Assembly: GCA_031385005.1 (NCBI GenBank)
Contig: JANNBB010000013.1
Coordinates: forward strand, 62,001-126,000
Reading direction: 5' to 3'
Length of the DNA stretch: 64,000 bases
DNA from: JADKIH01 sp031385005
GTDB taxonomy: Bacteria; Bacteroidota; Bacteroidia; AKYH767-A; 2013-40CM-41-45
Shown here: positions 25,695-33,381 of the stretch, piece by piece
How the letters are laid out: the number at the start of each line of letters is the position of its first letter
How positions within the stretch are numbered: position 1 is the first letter of the stretch
Position numbers and translations under genes: made by a program
Notes under the pieces: generated by a model
Seen by the model: the letters and a program-made list of their open reading frames with translations, nothing else
Told to the model about the DNA's origin: nothing
Database searches by the model: none

Positions 25695-25778
25695 TACATT
25701 TTGAAGCAAATCACAATAAGGATTATTCCGTTGTGAAAACATCTAAAGCGGGTAGCAATACTCGCTTTTTCTTTTTTT
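25695..25778 (+). ncRNA. tracrRNA
   Basis: Anti-repeat at 25695-25716 (TACATTTTGAAGC...) is complementary to repeat positions 2-24 over 22 bp with one bulged T in the repeat. Next comes the nexus hairpin GGATTATTCC (25720-25729) followed by GTTGTGAAAAC. A terminator hairpin closes it: AGCGGGT (25747-25753) with ACTCGCT (25760-25766) and a T-run to 25778. About 84 nt. It lies between cas9 and the upstream gene, transcribed divergently from cas9. Repeat:anti-repeat duplexes of this kind are processed by RNase III or simply loaded as a guide pair with Cas9. Confidence 0.9.
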
Positions 25779-26068
25779 AATGAAAACGATTAATTCTTTT
25801 GCTAATACTTTAATTGTTTTCTAAAATAATTTAAATTAGTGAAATTAATTTATACTATATAATAAATCTACCTCTTACTTGATAAGTTAACTCTTGAAAG
25901 TGGTTACGTTTTTATTATTCCAAATTTATCTAACAAATACAGAAGATTTATTAAGACAATTGTAAAAAGTTATAATTTTTGATAGAATATGAATTAAGAT
26001 AATTTTGAATGACGAGGAAAAGGTATATTTTATTTTTTAAAAGTCAAAATTGCAAGAAAGTATTCTAA
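25779..26068. other. Gene-free AT-rich stretch between tracrRNA and the next gene
   Basis: No supported coding frame. On minus TAAATTTG (25928-25921) matches a -7 box without a -33 partner and could serve a long cas9 leader. Nothing else stands out. Confidence 0.4.
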
Positions 26069-26374
26069 TTAAATTTCTTTTCTTAATAACTGTGGAGAAA
26101 TATTCCAGTAACCTTCATTGCCGATTTTAACCGATGCGGTTTTGTGATTAAGGCGAATGATAATTCCGGTTCTTTTTATTCCGTCGCTTCCATCCCACGA
26201 AACACGGTCACCAATGTTAAAATTTGACATAGAAACAAGTGTTCCTGCTTTATGAATTGTATGCATACGATGAACCGCCATGCGATTTAAGATAGAAAGC
26301 TCATGGTAAGATAGTCCGGAAATAATCGGTTCAAATTTACGAACAATAGATTCTGTGTTATCCAATTCCGACAT
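26069..26374 (-). CDS. Small protein with C-terminal SH3/KOW-like segment
   Basis: 101 residues, not recognised as a named family. The N-terminal half looks helical (ESIVRKFEPIISGLSYHELSILNRM). The C-terminal ~50 residues (FNIGDRVSWDGSDGIKRTG, then IIIRLNHKTASVKI and GYWNISPQLLRK) resemble a small SH3-like/KOW or Tudor barrel, which often bind RNA, DNA or protein. It stands alone on minus between the tRNA gene and the cas operon. The gene looks real from its ordered domain pattern; function unknown, and no link to Cas9 can be claimed. Confidence 0.65.
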   Translation of the reverse strand: MSELDNTESIVRKFEPIISGLSYHELSILNRMAVHRMHTIHKAGTLVSMSNFNIGDRVSWDGSDGIKRTGIIIRLNHKTASVKIGNEGYWNISPQLLRKEI

Positions 26375-26525
26375 ATTAAATTAATTGGGTTTATGTTAAC
26401 TGCTTTATATAATATTCTGGCGTTCCGCCCATTTGAAATTAATTAATTTGATGAGAGTGATTTGAAATCATTAAATATAAAAGTGCACTGTTTACAGTAA
26501 CTGTACACAGTGCACTGAAAGTAAG

Positions 26526-26599
26526 TGGGCCCTGATGGGATCGAACCATCGACCCACAGATTATGAGTCTGTTGCTCTAACCATCTGAGCTAAGGGCCC
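26526..26599 (-). tRNA. tRNA with CAU anticodon (Ile2 or elongator Met)
   Basis: Complete cloverleaf on minus: 7-bp acceptor GGGCCCT/AGGGCCC, D arm with TTAGCTCAG, anticodon stem ACAGA/TCTGT with loop CTCATAA (anticodon at 26565-26563), T arm with GGTTCGATCC. Discriminator A; CCA is not encoded. The C4-G69 and C5-G68 acceptor pairs are the features tRNA-Ile lysidine synthetase looks for, favouring tRNA-Ile2 over elongator Met. Automatic annotation would call it Met. Confidence 0.95.
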
Positions 26600-26611
26600 T
26601 GTTAAGGGTCA

Positions 26612-26642
26612 CAAATGTATCTTTTCGATCATGGAATTACAA
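26612..26642 (-). promoter_or_regulatory. Predicted promoter of the CAU tRNA
   Basis: On minus TTG (26642-26640), 20 bp, TACATTTG (26619-26612); the tRNA 5' end is 13 bases downstream of the -7 box. Confidence 0.65.
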
Positions 26643-26806
26643 ATACTTTGTTAATGAAAAGGGGTATTTATGGATATTTTTCATGGCTTTCTTTGCTTTT
26701 AGACGCTATCTTTTCTTGAAACTTCTAAAATTCTTGAGATAAGGGATTTATAGATTCTTTTAAAGGCAACGATGCCGAAAAATGATGTTCAATTTTTGAA
26801 ATAAAC

Positions 26807-27415
26807 TTAAATGCTTATCAAAAAGTACTCACAAACGAACCCAAGAATAAATCCCGCATAAATCTGCGAAGGACGGTGCGAGTTTAATGTGAGGCGAGCT
26901 GTACCCAGCAAACCGGCAATCAGTAAAAAAACGATTATTGCAATACGTAAATCAACCAGCAAAAAAGAGGATAGACCGAAGAATGTTCCAACAAGTGCCC
27001 CGATGCCAATCATGTGAATGCTTATCTTCCATTTGATGTTGATGATAACAGCCAATGAAAGAGCTGCTGCTGCACCGAGTGTGAGTAAAAAGAAAATTCT
27101 AGGCAAACGTAATTTATAAATCATGAAAGTAGCAATCAGTAATAGCAACAAATTAGAAACATAGGGAATCAAACGTTCTTCTCTTTTTTCCATTTCGAGC
27201 GATTTAATCCAACCCTTCTTCACCAGTATATAAGAGATAATAACGGGCAATAAAAATGTATTCAGAATGATAATCATAAACAGGATCATCTTGGCATTTG
27301 GATTTACCGTGTTTGCAAAATAAGTGCTTTGCCGGAAGATGAGTAGCAATGCATATGTTGGCATTAAAACGGGATGCAAAGCCAAGGAAAGAAATCGGGC
27401 AAATTGATGGTTCAT
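26807..27415 (-). CDS. PAP2-like integral membrane protein
   Basis: 202 residues with about five to six transmembrane helices. The C-terminal segments KISIHMIGIGALVG and NSHRPSQIYAGFILGF resemble the second and third motifs of PAP2-type lipid phosphatases (SxHxxG and HxPxQ..G), but the first motif KxxxxxxRP is not evident, so catalysis is doubtful. The start overlaps the end of rpoN by 4 bp (27412-27415), so it is cotranscribed and probably coupled. Membrane location is clear; function is not. Confidence 0.7.
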   Translation of the reverse strand: MNHQFARFLSLALHPVLMPTYALLLIFRQSTYFANTVNPNAKMILFMIIILNTFLLPVIISYILVKKGWIKSLEMEKREERLIPYVSNLLLLLIATFMIYKLRLPRIFFLLTLGAAAALSLAVIINIKWKISIHMIGIGALVGTFFGLSSFLLVDLRIAIIVFLLIAGLLGTARLTLNSHRPSQIYAGFILGFVCEYFLISI

Positions 27416-28881
27416 AGTTCTTTTCTTAGTCGCGCAACAGGAATATCCAACATCTCTCTGTATTTAGCGACAGTACGCCTGGCAATATTATATCCTTTAT
27501 CGTTTAGAATTTTTGTTAATGCATCGTCCGTTAAAGGTTTTCTTTTGTCTTCTGAGCCAATGCAGTCGGTAAGAATTTGTTTTACTTCTTTACTCGATAC
27601 TTCTTCTCCGCTTTCGGTTTGTAGTCCTTCGGAGAAAAAACTCTTTAGTAAAAACGTTCCAAAATGCGTTTGAACATACTTGCTATTGGCAACACGGGAA
27701 ACGGTAGAAATATCCATTCCTATTTTTTCGGCGATATCACGTAAAACCATTTTCTTTAATTTCCGGATGTCTCCTTCGACAAAATATTCATGCTGATAAT
27801 CCATGATGGTTTTCATAGTTTCAAAAAGTGTATGTTGTCTTTGTTTGATTGCATCAATAAACCATTTCGCCGAATCCAGTTTTTGACGCACGAAAACAAT
27901 GGCATCCTTACTTGCTTTCGATTTGGTTTTTTCTTTGCTGTATTGTTGCAGCATTTCTTTGTAATCGCGACTGATACGAAGCTCCGGAGCATTGCGTGCA
28001 TTCAGCGTGAGCTCCAGTTTGCCGTCACTGTTGGTGATAATAAAATCAGGAATGATGTGTTCGATCGATCGCTGGCCCTGATTCATGGTGTTGCCAGGAC
28101 GCGGATTCAGTTTTAAGATTTCGCCAATGGCTTTCTTCAATACATCGTCTTCCACATTCAGTTCTTTGCCGATTTTCTCATAATGTTTTCTGGAGAACTC
28201 CTCAAAGTAATTTTTCAATATACGTCTGGCTAATACAAGAGAATCCCGTTTTTCGTTTTTTCTTTCAACCTGTAAAAGCAGACACTCTTGAAGTGTGCGG
28301 GCACCAATACCGGGAGGATCCAGACTTTGAATGTCTTTCAGTATTTTCTCGAGCTCAGGAACGGTTGCATTTATGTTTTGAGAAAATGCGAGATCGTCGA
28401 CTATGGCAGTAAGTTCGCGGCGAAGGTAACCGTCGTCGTCTATGCTTCCAGTCAGTTGTTCGGCAATGTGGTATTCACGGTCGTCGAGTTGCAGCAAGTA
28501 TAATTGTGAAAGTAAATGATCCTGAAAATTTCCAACCGCACCAAGAGGAATATCTCTCCGTTCATCATCGGCAGAACTATTGTTTACTGATGTTTTGTAA
28601 TCCGGAATTTCATCATCGTCTAAATATTCATCCAGACTTATATCTTCTTCTCTTTCTCCCAGTTCTTCGTCGTCTTCCTGAGGAGTTTCTTCTTCATCCG
28701 TATTGTATTCCTCTTCGATTTCTTCATTGCCTTCTTCCAATGCAGGGTTGTCTTGCAACTCTTCTTTGATTCTTTGCTCGAGATTAGCTACAGGAATTTG
28801 CAAAAGTTTCATCAACTGAATTTGTTGAGGAGATAACTTTTGTAAAAGCTTTTGATGTAAACCCTGACGTAGTGAACTCAT
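27412..28881 (-). CDS. rpoN: RNA polymerase sigma-54 factor
   Basis: Directs polymerase to -24/-12 promoters opened by AAA activators. 489 residues: N-terminal Gln-rich activator-interacting region (QKLSPQQIQLMKLLQIP), a very acidic linker (residues ~45-100), core-binding domain (SLDPPGIGARTLQECL), HTH region (IAEKIGMDISTVSRV) and the RpoN box ARRTVAKYRE followed by the C-terminal PVARLRKEL. Complete. No bacterial enhancer-binding activator is encoded in the window. Confidence 0.96.
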   Translation of the reverse strand: MSSLRQGLHQKLLQKLSPQQIQLMKLLQIPVANLEQRIKEELQDNPALEEGNEEIEEEYNTDEEETPQEDDEELGEREEDISLDEYLDDDEIPDYKTSVNNSSADDERRDIPLGAVGNFQDHLLSQLYLLQLDDREYHIAEQLTGSIDDDGYLRRELTAIVDDLAFSQNINATVPELEKILKDIQSLDPPGIGARTLQECLLLQVERKNEKRDSLVLARRILKNYFEEFSRKHYEKIGKELNVEDDVLKKAIGEILKLNPRPGNTMNQGQRSIEHIIPDFIITNSDGKLELTLNARNAPELRISRDYKEMLQQYSKEKTKSKASKDAIVFVRQKLDSAKWFIDAIKQRQHTLFETMKTIMDYQHEYFVEGDIRKLKKMVLRDIAEKIGMDISTVSRVANSKYVQTHFGTFLLKSFFSEGLQTESGEEVSSKEVKQILTDCIGSEDKRKPLTDDALTKILNDKGYNIARRTVAKYREMLDIPVARLRKEL

Positions 28882-28987
28882 AAATACTGTTAGCTGAAAT
28901 TGCTTATTCGCAAGTTACATAAGATGATTCGATATGTAAATGGAAAAGGTGAGCAAAATTAAAAAAAGAAAGGGTAAAAAACGCGGA

Positions 28988-30091
28988 TTAATGTTTCCAA
29001 ATCCAGCTTTCCAGATTCTTTTTTCTCAGACTGTCAACCATGGAAATGGCATCTGAAGGGGTGGTTACGGATTCATAAGCTACATAGCTTCTGCCACTAA
29101 CTTCAATAAGTGCAGCATTGGCAAACCCCTGTTGCTGAAGGGTGTTTACAAGGTTTATCGCGTTTTCTTTTATCTTAAATACACCGGCTATAGCGTAATA
29201 ATTATTGCCGGTACGGGAAATGGTGTTTTTCTTTTCTACGATAACCGGAGGAGGTTCAATAATCGGTTTAATTGACGCCGTTTCAAGGGGTTCGGAATTA
29301 TTTTTTTGAATTTCAGGATTAGAGGAAACTACGGAAGTTGTTTCTACTGAAGGTACAACTACGATGTTGGGATTATCATTCTTATAGCTTTCCCCGTTTT
29401 GAATAGTAGAAGGAATATTTCTTAATGAATCGGTTTTGGAAATAATTGTTTCCTGGCTATCAAAAGGATTTAAGGATGTTGATTCATAATTTTTAGGTGC
29501 TGACAAAAAAAGATTCAACGACAACCAGACCATTGCCGCACCTACAAAAACGGCTCCGATGTATCCTTTGTTCTGAAGAATTTTTTGCTTGAATGACTCT
29601 CTGCCTTCATGGACGGAAGGACGTATTCCGTTTTCTAAAACAGATTTTGTTGTTTCCGTTTTTTCACCGCGCTGTACAAGAATAAAATTTACAGCTTCCA
29701 GGCCGAATGATTCTTTTCGGTGAGTAATATTTCGAAACGCTTCAAATTGTATGTTCTTTTCTTTGTCGTAGAACAGGGTGCCGACTTCACTTACATTCAC
29801 CTGTTTTCCATTTTCTAAAGCCTCCAGACAAGATTCGGTAAACGAATTGATGAGATGCAATGCTTCTGCATATTGAATGTTCTTCGACTCAACCAGATGA
29901 TTGGCTAAAAGTCCGTCGTTTTGCTTGAGAAAAACATTGAAGGCAATTAACCTATATGGAGGATAAATGGCATGATTGGCCGCAACAATTCGTGCGGGTT
30001 GATTAGACGCAAGAAAACCACCAAAAGCAGGAACAATTACACAATCGTGATCGTAAAGTAATTCACTGATATGTTTTCCGAGGTCTTCCAT
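28988..30091 (-). CDS. HU-CCDC81 and SPOR domain membrane protein
   Basis: 367 residues in a Bacteroidota-specific arrangement. The N-terminal ~150 residues form a CCDC81-like HU domain pair (MEDLGKHISELLYDHDCVIVP, AFGGFLAS), then a transmembrane helix (about 180-198, GAVFVGAAMVWLSLNLF), a low-complexity periplasmic linker and a C-terminal SPOR domain (YYAIAGVFKIKENA, VAYESVTTPSDA). SPOR domains bind denuded septal peptidoglycan, so a role in division or wall organisation is likely. Transcribed alone, 106 bp upstream of rpoN on the same strand. Confidence 0.85.
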   Translation of the reverse strand: MEDLGKHISELLYDHDCVIVPAFGGFLASNQPARIVAANHAIYPPYRLIAFNVFLKQNDGLLANHLVESKNIQYAEALHLINSFTESCLEALENGKQVNVSEVGTLFYDKEKNIQFEAFRNITHRKESFGLEAVNFILVQRGEKTETTKSVLENGIRPSVHEGRESFKQKILQNKGYIGAVFVGAAMVWLSLNLFLSAPKNYESTSLNPFDSQETIISKTDSLRNIPSTIQNGESYKNDNPNIVVVPSVETTSVVSSNPEIQKNNSEPLETASIKPIIEPPPVIVEKKNTISRTGNNYYAIAGVFKIKENAINLVNTLQQQGFANAALIEVSGRSYVAYESVTTPSDAISMVDSLRKKNLESWIWKH

Positions 30092-30226
30092 TTGTTCGGG
30101 TTAAAATTAAGAATAAACCTCATCAGTAAAAATAAATATTCAGAAGAAAGCTTTTTAACGCTAAATTGAACTGAATTTGAAGGAGTAAAAATTTCAATTG
30201 TCGAAAAAAGTTAATTGGAAGAGGAT

Positions 30227-30676
30227 TTATCCTCTAAGTTTATCCAGCAGAATGTTCAGTTGATTGATTTCTTCTTTCGATAAATGTGAAAACACTTTGT
30301 CTTGTTTGTCGTTTTCTTTATCTATTTCTGCGAGTAAATCAAGTCCCTTTTGTGTGATGTAAACTTCACATTCACGTCTGTCGGCTGCCGAAGTAACTCG
30401 TTCAACAAATGATTTTAAGCGCAACTTTTCAACGATCCTTGAAGCATCACTCATTTTGTCAAGCATTCGTTCCCGAATTAATTTCACACTGGCAGGATTC
30501 GGATTCTGCCCGCGCAGGATCCTTAACACATTAAACTGCTGGGAAGTGATTCCGGATGGTTTGAGAAAATCAGCTTGAATGTGATTTAACCAATTAAACG
30601 TATAAATTAAATTTACTCCCAATTTATGTGCCTCGTTGCGGAATTTTTTTTGATTAATTTCTTTTTCCAGTTCCAT
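30227..30676 (-). CDS. MarR family transcriptional regulator
   Basis: 149 residues, winged-helix dimer. Recognition region SVKLIRERMLDKMSDASRIVEKL, wing VTSAADRRECEVYITQKG with the conserved DRR. It starts 4 bp after the pirin stop, so it is the last gene of yceI-pirin-marR. Palindromes on the operon promoter at 32093-32116 fit autoregulation by a dimeric repressor. The inducer is unknown; related MarR-pirin-YceI groups are thought to respond to oxidants or electrophiles. Confidence 0.92.
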   Translation of the reverse strand: MELEKEINQKKFRNEAHKLGVNLIYTFNWLNHIQADFLKPSGITSQQFNVLRILRGQNPNPASVKLIRERMLDKMSDASRIVEKLRLKSFVERVTSAADRRECEVYITQKGLDLLAEIDKENDKQDKVFSHLSKEEINQLNILLDKLRG

Positions 30677-30680
30677 TTAT

Positions 30681-31391
30681 TTACACCATTGGTACTTCGA
30701 TGAAAAGTATTTGAGAATCGCTTTCAGCTTTTATATGAATGCTTTCTGTTCCTTTCACTCCAATTGCATCACGCTTCGATAGTTTCTCATCATTTACTTG
30801 TATAGATCCATCAACAACCATCATATAAACACCGTTTTCTTTACGATTCATGGTGTAATCGATGGAAGAATCTTTGTCGATGCTTCCAAGAGAAATGGCT
30901 GCATCCTGATGAATGTAAAGTTCGCCGTTTTTCTTAAATCCGGATGCAACTAATTGAACGCTGTTTTTTCTTAGGTCAGGACTAAATGTTTTCTGATCGT
31001 AACGTGGCTTTATTCCTTTTTCTTTCGGAAAGATCCACAGTTGAAACAGATTAACTTCCTCCGCTGATGAAGGATTAAATTCAGAATGTAAAACTCCGCT
31101 TCCCGCACTCATTACCTGTACGTCACCCGGACGAATCACCGAGCCATTTCCCATATTGTCTTTGTGTTCAAGAGCACCTTTTAAAATTATGGTAATAATC
31201 TCCATGTCATTGTGCGGGTGCATTCCAAAACCCTGACCCGGAGCAACGATGTCATCATTCAAAACGCGCAACATTCCAAAATGAATTTTATTTGGATCGT
31301 ACCAATTTGCAAAACTAAAACTGTGATGTGCATCCAACCAACCATGATTGGCATGGCCTCGATCTGATGCACGATGGATAATAGTTGTCAT
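30681..31391 (-). CDS. Pirin family protein
   Basis: Bicupin metal protein; some pirins are quercetin dioxygenases. The metal-binding cupin motif is seen in HPHNDMEIITIIL, EHKDNMGN and HSEFNPS, with the family signature DDIVAPGQGFGMHPH. I start at 31391 (MTTIIHRASDRGHANHGW), the usual pirin beginning; a longer start at 31439 adds 16 residues. It lies between yceI and marR. Its partner or substrate is unknown. Confidence 0.9.
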   Translation of the reverse strand: MTTIIHRASDRGHANHGWLDAHHSFSFANWYDPNKIHFGMLRVLNDDIVAPGQGFGMHPHNDMEIITIILKGALEHKDNMGNGSVIRPGDVQVMSAGSGVLHSEFNPSSAEEVNLFQLWIFPKEKGIKPRYDQKTFSPDLRKNSVQLVASGFKKNGELYIHQDAAISLGSIDKDSSIDYTMNRKENGVYMMVVDGSIQVNDEKLSKRDAIGVKGTESIHIKAESDSQILFIEVPMV

Positions 31392-31471
31392 GGTTTTTGG
31401 ATTTTTAAAAGAGGCATCAAGTTTCTCAAAATAATTCATCTATTAATAGAAACCTGATGCCCGGTAAAAAA

Positions 31472-32050
31472 TTATTGTTTAATTAAAACTGCATCTATTG
31501 TAAAATCAACATCATCAGAAACAACTGCTTCTCCTGTTGCTGCAGCAGCGCTGTATTTCAAGTTGTAATCTTTACGGTTTATTTTTCCGGTCGCCTTGAA
31601 TCCGGCTTTTATATTTCCCCAAGGATCTTTTACTGTTCCACCGTATACTACAGGAACTTCAACGCTTTTTGTTACATCACGAATAGTAAGATCACCGGAC
31701 AATACATATTTATTTTTATCAATCATTTTAACTCCTTTGCTTTTGAAAGTAATTGTAGGAAATTTTTCAGCATTGAAGAAATCATCACCCTTGAGGTGAT
31801 TGTCGCGCATATCGTTATCAGTTGTTAAACTGCTTACCTGAACCGTAACCTCAGCTTTTAAATCTGTCCAATCCGGTTTTGCAGAAGTAAAAGTACCATC
31901 AAAAGTTTTAAATTCTCCTTCAGTTTCAGAAATAACAAGGTACTTAGTACTAAAGTGAATTTTTGTATGCGCAGGATCAATTTTCCAGTTTTGCGCAAAT
32001 GAAGTAAGGGATAGAATTAATGCAGCGAATGCAAGGGTGATTTTTTTCAT
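31472..32050 (-). CDS. YceI family periplasmic protein
   Basis: Lipocalin-like barrel that binds polyisoprenoid-type ligands. The signal peptide MKKITLAFAALILSLTSFAQ is clear; the mature protein begins NWKIDPAHTKIHFS, the YceI signature, followed by TFDGTFTSAKPDW, NHLKGDDFFNAEKFPTITF and the terminal VDFTIDAVLI. 192 residues, full length. First gene of the yceI-pirin-marR operon with a well-defined promoter. Confidence 0.92.
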   Translation of the reverse strand: MKKITLAFAALILSLTSFAQNWKIDPAHTKIHFSTKYLVISETEGEFKTFDGTFTSAKPDWTDLKAEVTVQVSSLTTDNDMRDNHLKGDDFFNAEKFPTITFKSKGVKMIDKNKYVLSGDLTIRDVTKSVEVPVVYGGTVKDPWGNIKAGFKATGKINRKDYNLKYSAAAATGEAVVSDDVDFTIDAVLIKQ

Positions 32051-32078
32051 GATTTTTTATTTTTTTAAATTTATGATG

Positions 32079-32116
32079 CAAATATATGTCATAACATTAA
32101 ATGTTGCAACATCTAA
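32079..32116 (-). promoter_or_regulatory. Promoter and overlapping palindromic operator of yceI-pirin-marR
   Basis: On minus TTG (32109-32107), 20 bp, TATATTTG (32086-32079). Overlapping the -33 side on + are ATGTTGCAACAT (32101-32112, perfect; 32097-32116 has one mismatched pair) and AACATTAAATGTT (32093-32105, perfect about its central base). They share the half-site ATGTT, giving three half-sites spaced as for a MarR dimer that could bind in two registers. Confidence 0.6.
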
Positions 32117-32167
32117 TTAAAAATATTTTCATTTTTCTTAAAATTGCAAAAAAACGAAGAAAAAAAA

Positions 32168-33166
32168 TTAAAATGTCCGGATGCCAATAGCTTTTCTTGC
32201 TTCAGAAAGGGTAAAGGAAGCACTAGCCCGGGCCTTTTCGGCACCTTGTTTAGTTACTTTTTTGAGTAGTGCCTCATCGTTGCTAAGGGCAATAATTTTT
32301 TCCCGGAATGGAGCAGTAAAAGCGACCATATCTTCGGCCAGTTGTTTTTTCAAATCCCCGTAACGAATTTTCATGGTATTATATAGCTCATTAAAATGTT
32401 TGTATGTTTCTTCGGAAGAAACAACATGCATGAGGTCGAAAATATTTTGAATGACTTCCGGTTTTTCCTGATTTTCTTTTACGGGTCCGGAGTCGGTAAC
32501 AGCTCTCATAACTTTTTTACGGATTGAATCAGGCAACTCTGCAAGGAAGATAGCATTGCCTTCACCTTCGCTTTTACCCATTTTACCGGAGCCATCGAGG
32601 CCGGGAATTTTTACAAGATTGGTTCCATAATTAAAGGCATAAGGTTCCGGAAAAAGTTCGGTCTTATACATACGATTAAAGCGATTCCCGAATTGACGGG
32701 ACATTTCGAGGTGTTGTTCCTGATCTTTTCCGACAGGAACCTTGGTTGCACGATGGATTAAGATATCGGCAGCCATCAGAGTAGGATAAGTAAGTAAACC
32801 GGCATTGATATTATCCGGCTGTTTGCGTATTTTTTCTTTGAATGATGTACAACGTTCGAGCTCGCCGACATAAGCATTCATGTTTAAGAGCAAATACAAT
32901 TCGGCGGTTTCAGGGAGATCACTTTGAATATATAATGTAGCCACTTCGGGATCGAGTCCGCAAGCGAGGTATTCAACAAGAACCTGTTTCACATTATTAT
33001 GAAAATCTTCAGGTGCGGGATGTGTTGTTAGTGAATGGTAATCGGCAATAAAGAAAAAGCAATCGTATTCATGCTGCATCTTAATAAAATTCTTTAAGGC
33101 GCCGAAATAATTTCCCAAATGCAGGTTACCTGTGCTGCGGATTCCGCTAACTACTCTTTCTTTCAT
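32168..33166 (-). CDS. trpS: Tryptophanyl-tRNA synthetase
   Basis: Class I synthetase that charges tRNA-Trp. 332 residues: the HIGH-type motif appears in STGNLHLGNYFGAL, the tryptophan pocket in MNAYVGELERCTSF, and the KMSKS-type loop as KMGKSEGEGN. Start MKERVVSGIRSTG is standard. Transcribed singly. A -7-like TACTTTCG lies at 33178-33171 just upstream without a -33 partner. Confidence 0.95.
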   Translation of the reverse strand: MKERVVSGIRSTGNLHLGNYFGALKNFIKMQHEYDCFFFIADYHSLTTHPAPEDFHNNVKQVLVEYLACGLDPEVATLYIQSDLPETAELYLLLNMNAYVGELERCTSFKEKIRKQPDNINAGLLTYPTLMAADILIHRATKVPVGKDQEQHLEMSRQFGNRFNRMYKTELFPEPYAFNYGTNLVKIPGLDGSGKMGKSEGEGNAIFLAELPDSIRKKVMRAVTDSGPVKENQEKPEVIQNIFDLMHVVSSEETYKHFNELYNTMKIRYGDLKKQLAEDMVAFTAPFREKIIALSNDEALLKKVTKQGAEKARASASFTLSEARKAIGIRTF

Positions 33167-33273
33167 GATGCGAAAGTATGAAATTTGTCAGTTGTGACTT
33201 TAAGGTATTTGCATGGTAGTAATTCATCAAGATTCGAACATCGTTAAATTGGTCAAAATTAGCAGGTAACAGC

Positions 33274-33381
33274 ATGAAAAGATGTGTAAAGGGGAAAACC
33301 ATCTACCTTGCCATTATCCTATGCTTTTGTAATTTAGCCAACTCACAACAATCGAATGGAACCAAAAATCAAAATTCTTGA
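33274..33381 (+). pseudogene. 35-codon frame encoding only a signal-peptide-like segment, overlapping the carboxyltransferase start
   Basis: ATG at 33274, TGA at 33379-33381. The product begins MKRCVKGKTIYLAIILCF and ends its hydrophobic part at LANSQ, exactly like a cleavable Bacteroidota signal peptide, then stops after ten residues. It overlaps the start of the next gene by 26 bp in another frame. It may be a remnant of a lost secreted protein, a leader peptide or chance. Confidence 0.3.

Noticed and set aside
26069..26374. Small gene upstream of cas9 as an anti-CRISPR or accessory Cas protein
   Set aside because: Separated by more than 400 bp and the tracrRNA; no family evidence supports a CRISPR role.
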